Assembly (NCBI RefSeq): GCF_001816165.1
Contig: NZ_MDZC01000052.1
Coordinates: 1 to 50,306, forward strand
DNA from: Hymenobacter glacialis
Lineage (GTDB): Bacteria; Bacteroidota; Bacteroidia; Cytophagales; Hymenobacteraceae
Direction: 5' to 3'
Length of the DNA: 50,306 bases
The stretch's first letter is position 1, and each line of letters begins with the position of its first letter. Shown piece by piece: positions 41,721 to 49,031 of this stretch. A model generated the notes under the pieces. That model was not told the DNA's origin. It did not search any database and saw nothing but the letters and a program-made list of their open reading frames with translations. The position numbers and the translations under genes were made by a program.

Positions 41721-42287
41721 GGCAAGCAGGCAAAAAGTAAACCGCAACGGCCCTCTTTGAACAGGACAGGCAGAAAGGGCCGCCAAGCTAAACAATAATC
41801 CTGAATAAGCAATTATTTCTACCTGCGATGCGTCACATTTTTTACACGATTACAGCCTGTAATACAATTACTTGTATTACCGCAGACATTATTTAACCCT
41901 ACTCACTCAGTGCCTTGATTGCGGCATTTTGACGTGGTGACTTACAGCCTTACGTCAGCGACGCCCACAGCCATCATTGTGGTAACGAGTATAAGACGGA
42001 CACGAAAACCCAGCTGGCAATGATGACTCACTCGGCGTATTGCGCCATATTCCTGCCGGGAGCAACGTATTTGCCGCAGGCAATGCCCCAAGGCCCGCCG
42101 TAAGCCACAACCGCAGCGGCACCTGCGGCCACCCAAGTGGCTGGCTTATTGGCGTATTACGCATGAGTTGATAAGTCATCAATCTCTCGTTGTTTGCATG
42201 CTCACAACCCTTTGGCTGGCAACAAACAACAAGCACCAGTTAACCCGTTTACTTTCAAAGCAAGTGAAAGAAAATGCCCCGAATGGG
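41721..42287. other. 567-bp region without a secure gene; contains a 22-bp palindrome
   Basis: The palindrome GTAATACAA-TTAC-TTGTATTAC sits at 41859-41880 in AT-rich DNA, about 140 nt upstream of the membrane-protein ATG at 41720, so it could be an operator. In 42000-42190 the minus strand encodes a small Gly/Ala-rich text (KPATWVAAGAAAVVAYGG), but it lacks a start codon in its frame. No confident gene was assigned. Confidence 0.4.
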
Positions 42288-42526
42288 CTATTGCTCTGAC
42301 CACAGCAGCATGATTTGCACGAAGGCCAGAAGCAACAGCGCCACCAGCACCACCGCCAGAGGCAACACCGTGCGCAGCAGCCGGTGACGGCGGGCATCGG
42401 GGGAGGGCGGGCATCGGGGGAGGGCGCACGTTCCTGCCACGTAAGCAGCACACCCAGGATGGCCACGTCGCCGGCACAGAAAAGCAGCCCCAGAAATGTG
42501 AGCAGAAGTTGGGAAAGTCCGGTCAT
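42288..42526 (-). pseudogene. Small two-helix membrane protein disrupted by a 17-bp tandem duplication
   Basis: From the ATG at 42526 (MTGLSQLLLTFLGLLFCAG) one helix is followed by TWQERAPSPDAR. At this point a 17-bp unit is present twice (42390-42406 and 42407-42423). Removing one copy gives a 73-residue protein continuing RRHRLLRTVLPLAVVLVALL and ending IMLLWSEQ with a stop at 42288. As sequenced, the frame instead runs Cys/Trp-rich nonsense to 42179. The corrected protein is a clean two-helix membrane protein. Family unknown. It lies downstream of the DUF4153 gene on the same strand. Confidence 0.55.
42390..42423. repeat. 17-bp tandem duplication
   Basis: GCGGGCATCGGGGGAGG appears twice without a gap. 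The length is not a multiple of 3, so gain or loss of one unit switches the frame of the small membrane protein. Confidence 0.95.
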
Positions 42527-42564
42527 GGCGGCTGAAGTTTTGCGGTTGAAATAAGGTGTCAGCA

Positions 42565-44220
42565 CTATTGCGCCCGCAAGGCCTGAGCAGTGCGCCAGTC
42601 GGTGTAAGTGCGTCCCTGCCAGTTAGAGCGGGCCTGGTAGCGGCTTCGCCAGGCGGCCATGGCAACGTCGAGCCGGCGCTGGGCTTCGGGTGCCGAGATG
42701 CTTTCGGTGCCACCGTGTTCGGCTTCGGCCGTGAGGTGGGGGGCCGTGCTGATGAGCGCGCGCCGGGCTACCAGCGTGGGCAGCACCCGGCCGGGCATGT
42801 CGAGCAGAAAGCCAATGTCGATGCTGCGGAACCGGGCCTGCAGGTTGTAGCGGGCAATCCAGACCTCCCAGTTGCCGGCGGCCAGCAGGAGCACCGCCGC
42901 GTATACCGCCAGAAAATTTAGCCGAACGAGGCTGTAGGCCGAGCGGCGCTGCCAGATTTTGAGTAGCACCGTGCCCAGCCCGAAAAATACCAGCAGCAGA
43001 AAAAAGCACACTCCTATGCGCTTGTAAGCCAAGCCACTGTGCTGGATGTAGTAATAATTACGCAGCCCCACCGACACGGCCAGCACCGCATTTTGCACCA
43101 CCCACACCGTAGCGCCCCAGCGCAGCCACGGCAGGCCGGGCACGTAGAAATTGAGGTTGCGCCGGAAAAACCACAGCACAATGCCCATGGCCAGCAGAAT
43201 ACTGAAAATGAGCACGTAAGTACCCTCGTGCACAAACTGGGTAAGGTCGAACCCCGGCTTGGGCACAAACCCAAACCACAGCCAGTTGACGTCGATGGCA
43301 TTTACCACCAACAGCAGGGCATTCACGAGGGCAAAGAGGACCACTGCCGCCACCCATTCCTTGCGCAGGTCGAGGGCGCGGCGGGTGTTGGGCTGGAAAT
43401 TGGGCCGGCGCACGGCAAACGACGCCACCCGGTCGCGCTGCCGTCGGATAAATTCCCCGAAACGGGATTCGTGGTCGGCATATAAATACACCGGCACCAG
43501 CACCACCGCCCCCGCCGTGACCAGAAAACCCAGCGTGAGGAACACCACGTGCACCAGCGTCATTTCCGGCAGCAGCCACAGCAGGAACTCGCCCAGCGCG
43601 TCCATCACCCGGGCAAAGTAGGCCAAGTACCGGGGGTTGGCGACCATAAACAGCAGATGAAAGCCTCCCAGCCCCAGCAGCGGCACCAGCAGCAGCCGGC
43701 CGTAGAACCAGCCGCGACGCACGCCCTCACCAGCATAGCGCGGCGCACTCAGCCCCAGCAGCACCCGCGGCCCTCCCTGCACCCCGCTGCCCACAGCCGT
43801 GAGCAAGGCATATACCCCCAGCCGCAGGTGCGGCTGGTTGACGTAGCCCAGCAGCATGAGCACCGAGGCTCCACACGCCAGCGCCGCCACGCCCGAGCCG
43901 TACACGGCCATCATGCCACCGCTGAACAAGCTGCCGCCCACCATCAGCCAGAAATAGCCAGAGCGCCGCACCGCTGCTACTTTGGGCAATAGCACCAGCT
44001 GCGCCGCCACCACAAAAACAGCGAACACAAACACGTTCGGCCCAGCTCCCTGCAGGCAAAACAGCCAGTCGAAGAGCAGCGCACCCAGCGGCAGGAGCAG
44101 CTTCTGGGCCCGGGAAAGCGGCGCGGCAGCGGGACGCCAAGCGGCTTGTGCGGCCGATGACACCGGCCGAGGAACCGGCCCAGCCGGCCACGACGCGGAA
44201 GGTTGTGTGTAATCAGTCAT
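42565..44220 (-). CDS. DUF4153/DUF4173-type polytopic membrane protein
   Basis: The protein is 551 residues with a Pro/Ala-rich cytosolic start and 10-12 helices. The region around 290-400 has the family phrase TQFVHEGTYVLIFSILLAMGI, then WFFRRNLNFYV and a SGLAYKRIGV motif. The last ~60 residues form a soluble tail with RYQARSNWQGRTYTDWR. The biochemical role of DUF4153 proteins is unknown; they often lie next to a membrane protein and winged-helix regulator pair in Bacteroidota. Its promoter region shares an operator with the neighbouring regulator unit (see 44241-44260). Confidence 0.85.
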   Translation of the reverse strand: MTDYTQPSASWPAGPVPRPVSSAAQAAWRPAAAPLSRAQKLLLPLGALLFDWLFCLQGAGPNVFVFAVFVVAAQLVLLPKVAAVRRSGYFWLMVGGSLFSGGMMAVYGSGVAALACGASVLMLLGYVNQPHLRLGVYALLTAVGSGVQGGPRVLLGLSAPRYAGEGVRRGWFYGRLLLVPLLGLGGFHLLFMVANPRYLAYFARVMDALGEFLLWLLPEMTLVHVVFLTLGFLVTAGAVVLVPVYLYADHESRFGEFIRRQRDRVASFAVRRPNFQPNTRRALDLRKEWVAAVVLFALVNALLLVVNAIDVNWLWFGFVPKPGFDLTQFVHEGTYVLIFSILLAMGIVLWFFRRNLNFYVPGLPWLRWGATVWVVQNAVLAVSVGLRNYYYIQHSGLAYKRIGVCFFLLLVFFGLGTVLLKIWQRRSAYSLVRLNFLAVYAAVLLLAAGNWEVWIARYNLQARFRSIDIGFLLDMPGRVLPTLVARRALISTAPHLTAEAEHGGTESISAPEAQRRLDVAMAAWRSRYQARSNWQGRTYTDWRTAQALRAQ

Positions 44221-44240
44221 AAAATTCGTTTTTTTAAAAG

Positions 44241-44260
44241 AACTTTGTAATTCAAAGTTA
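44241..44260 (-). promoter_or_regulatory. Operator AACTTTG-N5-CAAAGTT overlapping the -7 box of the DUF4153 gene
   Basis: A perfect 7-5-7 dyad at 44241-44259. On the coding strand TAACTTTG (44260-44253) is a perfect -7 box, so the operator covers the promoter. A matching site lies before the membrane protein/regulator pair at 45279-45295. This suggests that both units are controlled by the regulator at 44299-44592. Confidence 0.7.
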
Positions 44261-44298
44261 AATACAAAAAAAAGATTCTTGCATTTGTCACTCAGTTT

Positions 44299-44592
44299 TT
44301 ACGGGCGCAAAAGTTTCTCTAGGGTGGCCAGATGCTGCTGAAAAGCGGTTTTGCCCGCCTTGGTGGCCGAGTAGGTTGTGTTCGGCTTCTTGCCAATGAA
44401 CTGCTTGCTCACCAGCACGTATTCGGCCTTTTCGAGGGCGGCCACGTGGCTGGCGAGGTTGCCATCGGTGAGGTCAAGCACTTCTTTCAAGTCGTTGAAG
44501 CTGACGGCATCGTTGGCCATGAGCACGGCCATGACGCCCAGGCGCACACGGTGGTCGAAGGCCTTGTTAAGGGTGTGAATGAGGTGCTTCAC
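44299..44592 (-). CDS. Winged-helix transcriptional regulator (HTH_34 type)
   Basis: The protein is 97 residues: MKHLIHTLNKAFDHRVRLGV, then an HTH with FNDLKEVLDLTDGNLASHVA (recognition helix LTDGNLASHVAALEK) and a wing around KPNTTYSATKAGKTAFQQH. This is the small stand-alone winged-helix domain of the PF13601 type, common beside membrane genes. It overlaps the preceding membrane-protein gene by 4 bp (ATGA at 44592-44589). It is a candidate to bind the two ACTTTG-N5-CAAAGT sites nearby. Confidence 0.85.
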   Translation of the reverse strand: MKHLIHTLNKAFDHRVRLGVMAVLMANDAVSFNDLKEVLDLTDGNLASHVAALEKAEYVLVSKQFIGKKPNTTYSATKAGKTAFQQHLATLEKLLRP

Positions 44593-45272
44593 CGGGCTAC
44601 TGCAGAGTTAGGTGCCGCGCCGGTTGTGCCCGGCCGCTCGTAGCGGTTGTACATCACCAGCCCGTAGCCGATGTGGCCCAGGCCAAAGCCCAAAGCGAAA
44701 AACAGCAGGCCCCAGCCCGGCAGCAGCATGCACAGCAAGCCCAGCCCAATCTGGGTGAGGCCCAGCCAGCGGATTTCCTCCAGCGTGTACTTGCTGGCAT
44801 TGAGCAGCGCCAGCCCGTAGAACACCAGCAGGCCGGGCACCACCATGGCCGCATCGCCGCCCAAAAACAGGCGCAGGCAAAACAGCCCGCCCGTAACCAG
44901 CGGCACGGCCAGGGCCAGCGCCAAACGCCGCGCCGGGCCGCCCCACAGCTGCTGGCCGTCGTGCCGGGTACGGCGCTGGGTAAAGTAAAAAGCTGCCACC
45001 AGTGCCACGCCTATCATCACGCCGGTGAGCAGCAATAGAAACGGCAGTGCCGCCTGCCGCTCCCGCGCCGAGCCCTGCATCAGCTGCAGGTAGCCGTCGG
45101 AATAATGGCTTTTCAAATAGAAATGCCCCACCGCGGCCCCAGCCAAGGCCACCACGCCCGCCCCTACCCCGCTCAGGCCGGACAACGACAGAAAGCGCGA
45201 GCTCCGCTCCATAATGGCGCGAATCTCGGTGAGTTGGGCGAGCGGGTCGGCGTGGGCGGGCTTCATAATCAT
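44589..45272 (-). CDS. Membrane protein co-operonic with winged-helix regulator
   Basis: The protein is 227 residues from the ATG at 45272 (MIMKPAHADPLAQLTEIRAI; a second ATG two codons later). A short cytosolic helix (MERSSRFLSLSGLSG) is followed by about six helices. Typical phrases are SRFLSLSGLSGVGAGVVAL and EIRWLGLTQIGLGLL. I recognise the layout (membrane protein + HTH_34 + DUF4153 neighbour) from Bacteroidota but not a function. Its promoter has a perfect -33/-7 pair and the shared operator. Confidence 0.75.
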   Translation of the reverse strand: MIMKPAHADPLAQLTEIRAIMERSSRFLSLSGLSGVGAGVVALAGAAVGHFYLKSHYSDGYLQLMQGSARERQAALPFLLLLTGVMIGVALVAAFYFTQRRTRHDGQQLWGGPARRLALALAVPLVTGGLFCLRLFLGGDAAMVVPGLLVFYGLALLNASKYTLEEIRWLGLTQIGLGLLCMLLPGWGLLFFALGFGLGHIGYGLVMYNRYERPGTTGAAPNSAVAR

Positions 45273-45278
45273 AGAAGT

Positions 45279-45319
45279 ACTTTGTGATGCAAAGTTAATT
45301 AAGTTTAAGATTTACGCAA
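45279..45319 (-). promoter_or_regulatory. Promoter with operator ACTTTG-N5-CAAAGT
   Basis: On the minus strand: -33 TTG at 45319-45317, 19-nt spacer, perfect -7 TAACTTTG at 45297-45290. The dyad ACTTTG-TGATG-CAAAGT (45279-45295) overlaps the -7 box. The same dyad with a different centre lies at 44241-44259. Confidence 0.75.
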
Positions 45320-45336
45320 CCTTTATTTCAACTGCT

Positions 45337-45846
45337 TTGCTCACGCCAGCCAACCGCCCCAATTCGCAGCAACTCTCGCAATTGCTTTGGCAGCACTACC
45401 GCTGGTATTTGCGGGCAGGAACAGGTATTTGGGCCTGCACGATGCTCCCCCTATTTTCCTTTTCGCCCCTCTTTCCTGCCTATTCTATTAACAAAAATTT
45501 GTTCGCATCCTTCTATGAAAGATTGGAGATAACGCTCTTATTTCTGGTGTTTTGCTTGCTTTATCCATCAGTCAGTGGATTAGTTCTACATCCCTTACTG
45601 ACCTATATGGCCCGAGTGGCTCGTACCCGTACCGCACTGGTTTGGCAATCTATGCTGCTTTTTGAGTTATCGATTGCGCTGCTGGCATTAACTCCATGGC
45701 TAGTGGCCTACAACCAATTCAGCGCTGAAATGGTCAAAACCCAATTTTCAGTTTCTGTGGTCCTCACCTTGCCTTGGCTGTTGGCCACTGGCCTGGCCTC
45801 GCGCCGGTTGGCAGCGGCATTGGCTTTGCACGAAGGCCCGAAGTAG
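45337..45846 (+). CDS. Hypothetical membrane protein
   Basis: The protein is ~169 residues. No ATG fits; the TTG at 45337 gives MLTPANRPNSQQLSQLLWQHY, a sensible cytosolic start before four hydrophobic segments (about 30-48, 65-85, 105-120, 135-152). GLVLHPLLTYMARVARTRTALVW is a loop with conserved-looking Arg. The gene is more AT-rich than its neighbours. It is divergent from the membrane protein-regulator pair. Family unknown. Confidence 0.55.
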   Translation: MLTPANRPNSQQLSQLLWQHYRWYLRAGTGIWACTMLPLFSFSPLFPAYSINKNLFASFYERLEITLLFLVFCLLYPSVSGLVLHPLLTYMARVARTRTALVWQSMLLFELSIALLALTPWLVAYNQFSAEMVKTQFSVSVVLTLPWLLATGLASRRLAAALALHEGPK

Positions 45847-45867
45847 TCTCGTGCGCTACTTTGCAGC

Positions 45868-46656
45868 GTGAAGCTTCGCCTGCGCTTGTTTGAATTCGAG
45901 GATTTGCCGTGGTTTCCGGCGGTAATTCGGGCGGGTATGATGGACTACCTGCGGTTCATGATTTCGGCTCTGGGCACCTACCGGCCCATTGCGCCGCTGC
46001 TGGCCGAGGGCCTGCGCCGCACCAGCCAAACCACCGTGCTGGAGCTGGGCGCCGGCGCCGGGGGCGGCACCGAAACCGTGTGGCGCGCCCTGGAAGCGCA
46101 GGGCGTGCGCGACGTGCGCATCACCCTCACCGACTTGTACCCCCAGCCCGCCGCCTGGGCCGATATTGCCGAGCGCACGCAAGGCCGCATCGAGCACGAA
46201 GCCGAAGCCGTGAACGCGCTGGCCGTACCAGCCCATCTACTGGGGTTCCGGACCATTTTTTCGGCCTTTCACCACTTCCCCCCCGAGGCGGCCACCGCCA
46301 TGCTGCGCGACGCCGTGCGCGCCGGCACAGGCATTGGCGTGTTTGAAGGCGCTGGCAAGCACTGGCTGGAGCTATTGCTGGCCGTCACGGTGCTGCCCGT
46401 GGCCCAACTGCTGCTCACGCCGTTTTTTCGGCCCTTCCGGCTTAGCCGGCTGGTCTTTACCTACCTGGTTCCCATCATCCCGCTCTGCACCATCTGGGAT
46501 GGTTCGGTGTCGCTGCTGCGCATGTATTCCACGGGTGAGCTGCTGCACCTCGCCCATTCGGCCGACCCGGCGGGGCTGTTTGCATGGCAGGCGGGCAAAA
46601 AGCGCCACTGGTGGGGCCCACAAGTCACCTACCTCATCGGCTGGCCGAAGCCGTAG
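45868..46656 (+). CDS. Class I SAM-dependent methyltransferase-like protein
   Basis: The protein is 262 residues with a GTG start at 45868 (MKLRLRLFEFEDLPWFP). Motif I is LELGAGAGGGTETVW (58-72); an acidic end of strand 2 lies in ITLTDLYPQP. A hydrophobic stretch (LLLAVTVLPVAQLLLTPFF, ~175-195) sits where class I enzymes vary, so the protein may touch the membrane. It starts 21 nt after the preceding stop, so the two may be co-transcribed. Substrate unknown. Confidence 0.8.
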   Translation: MKLRLRLFEFEDLPWFPAVIRAGMMDYLRFMISALGTYRPIAPLLAEGLRRTSQTTVLELGAGAGGGTETVWRALEAQGVRDVRITLTDLYPQPAAWADIAERTQGRIEHEAEAVNALAVPAHLLGFRTIFSAFHHFPPEAATAMLRDAVRAGTGIGVFEGAGKHWLELLLAVTVLPVAQLLLTPFFRPFRLSRLVFTYLVPIIPLCTIWDGSVSLLRMYSTGELLHLAHSADPAGLFAWQAGKKRHWWGPQVTYLIGWPKP

Positions 46657-46754
46657 CAGTAAACAGCGAACCATTATCGGGGCGCGTTGCTGGTCAAAAT
46701 TCTGCGTTTTTTGGCACCTTTGCCCATCTTCAATTGCTAACTGCCCACTGCTAA

Positions 46755-47627
46755 TTGCTAACCGCTTATAAAAAAGCGCTGCCGCTGCTGCGCATTCCCT
46801 TTTCCATTTACCTCATGCCCGTGTTCTGGTTTGGGCTGAGTGCCCTGCGCGGGCCCTGGAGCGGGTGGCGGGCCGCTGGAGTATTTGTGGTGCTGCACCT
46901 GCTGGCCTACCCCGCTTCCAACGGCTACAATTCCTATTACGACAAGGATGAGGGCAGCATTGGCGGCCTCAAGGCCCCGCCCAAAGTGACGCCGGAACTG
47001 CTGCACCTGGTATGGGCTTTCGATGCGCTGGCCGTGGCCGGGGCGGCGCTCATTTCGCTGCCTTTTGCGGGGCTGGTGGTGGTGTATCTGCTGGTTTCGA
47101 AAGCCTACAGCTACGAGGGAATCCGGCTGAAAAAGTACCCGCTGCTGAGCACGCTGGTGGTGGTGGTGTTCCAGGGGGCCTTCACTTTTTTGATGACACA
47201 AATAGGCGCGGGAGCCACAGAAAACCAGCTTTTGGAAAAAACCAATTTGCTGCTGGCACTGGTGAGCACGCTGTTTTTGTGCGGCTCCTACCCGCTCACG
47301 CAGGTGTACCAGCACGAGGAAGACGCCCGGCGCGGCGACCGTACCCTGAGCTTGCGGCTGGGCATTCGGGGCACGTTTGTGTTTGCGGCGGCGGGGCTGC
47401 TGGCGGGCGCAGCCACGCTCGGGCTGGCGTATAGCATACGTGAGGAAATCAGGCCACTCCTTATTTTTCTGGTGGCTACCGGGCCGGTGGTGGTACTGTT
47501 TGGCCGCTGGGCTTGGCTAGTATGGCACGATGAGAAAGCTGCCAATTTCGAGCACACCATGCGCATGAACCAGGTGTCGTCGCTGTGCCTTAGCGCGGCT
47601 TTTATTGCCATGCTGCTCTGGCGCTAG
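46755..47627 (+). CDS. UbiA-family prenyltransferase
   Basis: The protein is 290 residues with a TTG start at 46755 (MLTAYKKALPLLRIPFS). It has about nine helices. The first Asp-rich motif is NSYYDKDEG (59-67) and the second, QVYQHEEDARRGDRT, is in the middle. Both are needed for Mg2+-prenyl diphosphate binding in UbiA enzymes. The product (quinone, heme or another prenylated lipid) cannot be inferred; no quinone genes are nearby. A 98-bp gap separates it from the methyltransferase. Confidence 0.88.
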   Translation: MLTAYKKALPLLRIPFSIYLMPVFWFGLSALRGPWSGWRAAGVFVVLHLLAYPASNGYNSYYDKDEGSIGGLKAPPKVTPELLHLVWAFDALAVAGAALISLPFAGLVVVYLLVSKAYSYEGIRLKKYPLLSTLVVVVFQGAFTFLMTQIGAGATENQLLEKTNLLLALVSTLFLCGSYPLTQVYQHEEDARRGDRTLSLRLGIRGTFVFAAAGLLAGAATLGLAYSIREEIRPLLIFLVATGPVVVLFGRWAWLVWHDEKAANFEHTMRMNQVSSLCLSAAFIAMLLWR

Positions 47628-47713
47628 CGGCACCTTAACTCCGAAAAAACACCTCCAACACATCCCGTTCGCGTATAATCAGGCATTTTCTCGCTTCTTA
47701 ATAAGCTGAACTC

Positions 47714-48210
47714 ATGCGTTACTCCTGGCTTGCCCTGTTGCCGCTGCTGGCGGCTTGTAATTCCACCCCTTCGGCCGTGCAGGAAGGTGATACATTAGCA
47801 GCGGCCGGCCAACCAGCGGGGGATTCCGGGGCCCGTCGATGCTCGAAGGCACCGGCGAATTCACCATTGCCAACGCTGAGGGCCAAGTCATATTTCGGGA
47901 AATGCTCACCGAGCCCGACCTCGAAGCCGCGCTGGTGTACGAGATGACAACGCCCACCGCCACCCAGGCCCAGCGCGAGGCATACGTGCGGCGGCGCATC
48001 GACCAGTTCTTTCGGCCTTCGCAATTTCACTCCCCCGCCATCGCTGCTGAATCCGCTTTGCCAACGGGCCTTGAGAACCTGGACCCCACGGCCTGGAACG
48101 ACTTGAAGCAGCGGCCCGACGCCATTCGGTTCGACTACTTAAAAGGCAAGGAGGACCAGCAGCAGATTGCGTGGTCGCCACTGATAAAAGAAGTTATTCG
48201 GGTGCGATAA
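47714..48210 (+). pseudogene. Hypothetical lipoprotein, frameshifted as sequenced
   Basis: The first frame begins MRYSWLALLPLLAACNSTPS (lipobox LAAC, Cys15) and continues to GDSGA. At 47832-47834 the CCC run should be CCCC: with one added C the text continues PSMLEGTGEFTIANAEGQV and reaches EVIRVR at 48210 (165 residues). Without it the first frame ends at 47947. The C-terminal half looks globular (YVRRRIDQFFRPSQF). The family is not recognised. The lesion resembles the other single G/C losses in this window. Confidence 0.65.
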
Positions 48211-48222
48211 AGCGCCGATTTA

Positions 48223-48888
48223 TCACGCGTCTTGCTCCCGCAGCAGTTGCTCCAGGCCTTGCCGCACCAGCTCGTAGGGCTGGTAGCCGCGGGCCAGCAC
48301 GTAGCCCTGCTCCCCCAGCCGCACCACGCTGGTCGGGAAGCCCTGCACCCCGATGCGGGCCACGGCGGCAAATTCCTGCTTCATTGCCCGGGCCGTTTCG
48401 GGGGCCGCAAACCGACGGTGAAATTCCGTTGCATCAACCCCGAATGGTGCGAGCAGTGCGTTGTAGACAGTGGGATTGTTCAAATCCATGCCGTCGTGGA
48501 ACAGGGCCAGCTGCACGGCGTGCGCAAAAGCCACGGCGCGGGCCGGGTCCTGCGTAATCTGGCGGAAAGCGACAATGGCCCGGCTCGGGGGCTCCGAGTC
48601 GTAGGTGTAAGTACCTTCCTCAGCCAGAGCAATAAATTCGGGTCCTACGGCTACGCCCGTAGCCTTTTCCACATCAGCCAGCTCTTTTTTGAGGTCGCGC
48701 CATGTTTCCGTGATGGGCGCGGCCTGCGCGCCGGTCACCATCCCGCCACACAGCACCGATACGTCGAGCCGACCGGCAAAATCGGCTTGCACGCGGCTGA
48801 TAACGGGGCTCATGCCGTAGCACCAGCCGCACAGCGGGTCGTGAATGTAGAGTAGTTCGGGCAGGGAAACGGGTACAGCAGGAGCCAT
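48223..48888 (-). CDS. DsbA-family protein (FrnE-like)
   Basis: The protein is 221 residues with no signal peptide: ELLYIHDPLCGWCYGMSPVI has the thioredoxin-like motif C20-G-W-C23, followed by an inserted helical domain and the cis-Pro loop GVQGFPTSVVRLG at ~187-199. Cytosolic DsbA/FrnE relatives act as thiol oxidoreductases or isomerases. It is convergent with the lipoprotein (12-bp gap) and lies downstream of rho on the same strand, with a terminator between. Confidence 0.9.
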   Translation of the reverse strand: MAPAVPVSLPELLYIHDPLCGWCYGMSPVISRVQADFAGRLDVSVLCGGMVTGAQAAPITETWRDLKKELADVEKATGVAVGPEFIALAEEGTYTYDSEPPSRAIVAFRQITQDPARAVAFAHAVQLALFHDGMDLNNPTVYNALLAPFGVDATEFHRRFAAPETARAMKQEFAAVARIGVQGFPTSVVRLGEQGYVLARGYQPYELVRQGLEQLLREQDA

Positions 48889-48908
48889 GGAGTATTATGA
48901 TGAAGGCT

Positions 48909-48937
48909 CAAATTTAGTGAGTTTCCAAGCTGGCAAA
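48909..48937 (-). promoter_or_regulatory. Promoter of the DsbA-family gene
   Basis: Perfect -7 TAAATTTG (48916-48909) and TTTG (48937-48934) 17 nt upstream, about 20 nt before the ATG at 48888. The spacer is slightly short compared with the usual 19-21. Confidence 0.55.
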
Positions 48938-48940
48938 CGG

Positions 48941-48968
48941 GGTAGAGACGCAAATATGCGTCTCTACC
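48941..48968. repeat. 12-4-12 palindrome GGTAGAGACGCA-AATA-TGCGTCTCTACC
   Basis: A perfect dyad just upstream of the DsbA promoter and downstream of the rho terminator. GTAGAGACGC palindromes of this type look like a dispersed mini-repeat. Only one copy was seen in this window. Confidence 0.85.
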
Positions 48969-48976
48969 CTAAGCAC

Positions 48977-49012
48977 AAAAAAGCCTGCTGCATTACTGCA
49001 ACAGGCTTTTCG
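48977..49012 (-). terminator. Intrinsic terminator of rho
   Basis: On the minus strand a stem AAAAGCCTG/CAGGCTTTT with inner TGCA pairs, followed by a T-run of six, lies ~20 nt after the rho stop (49032). Confidence 0.9.
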
Positions 49013-49031
49013 GTTATAAAACAGACCGAAA

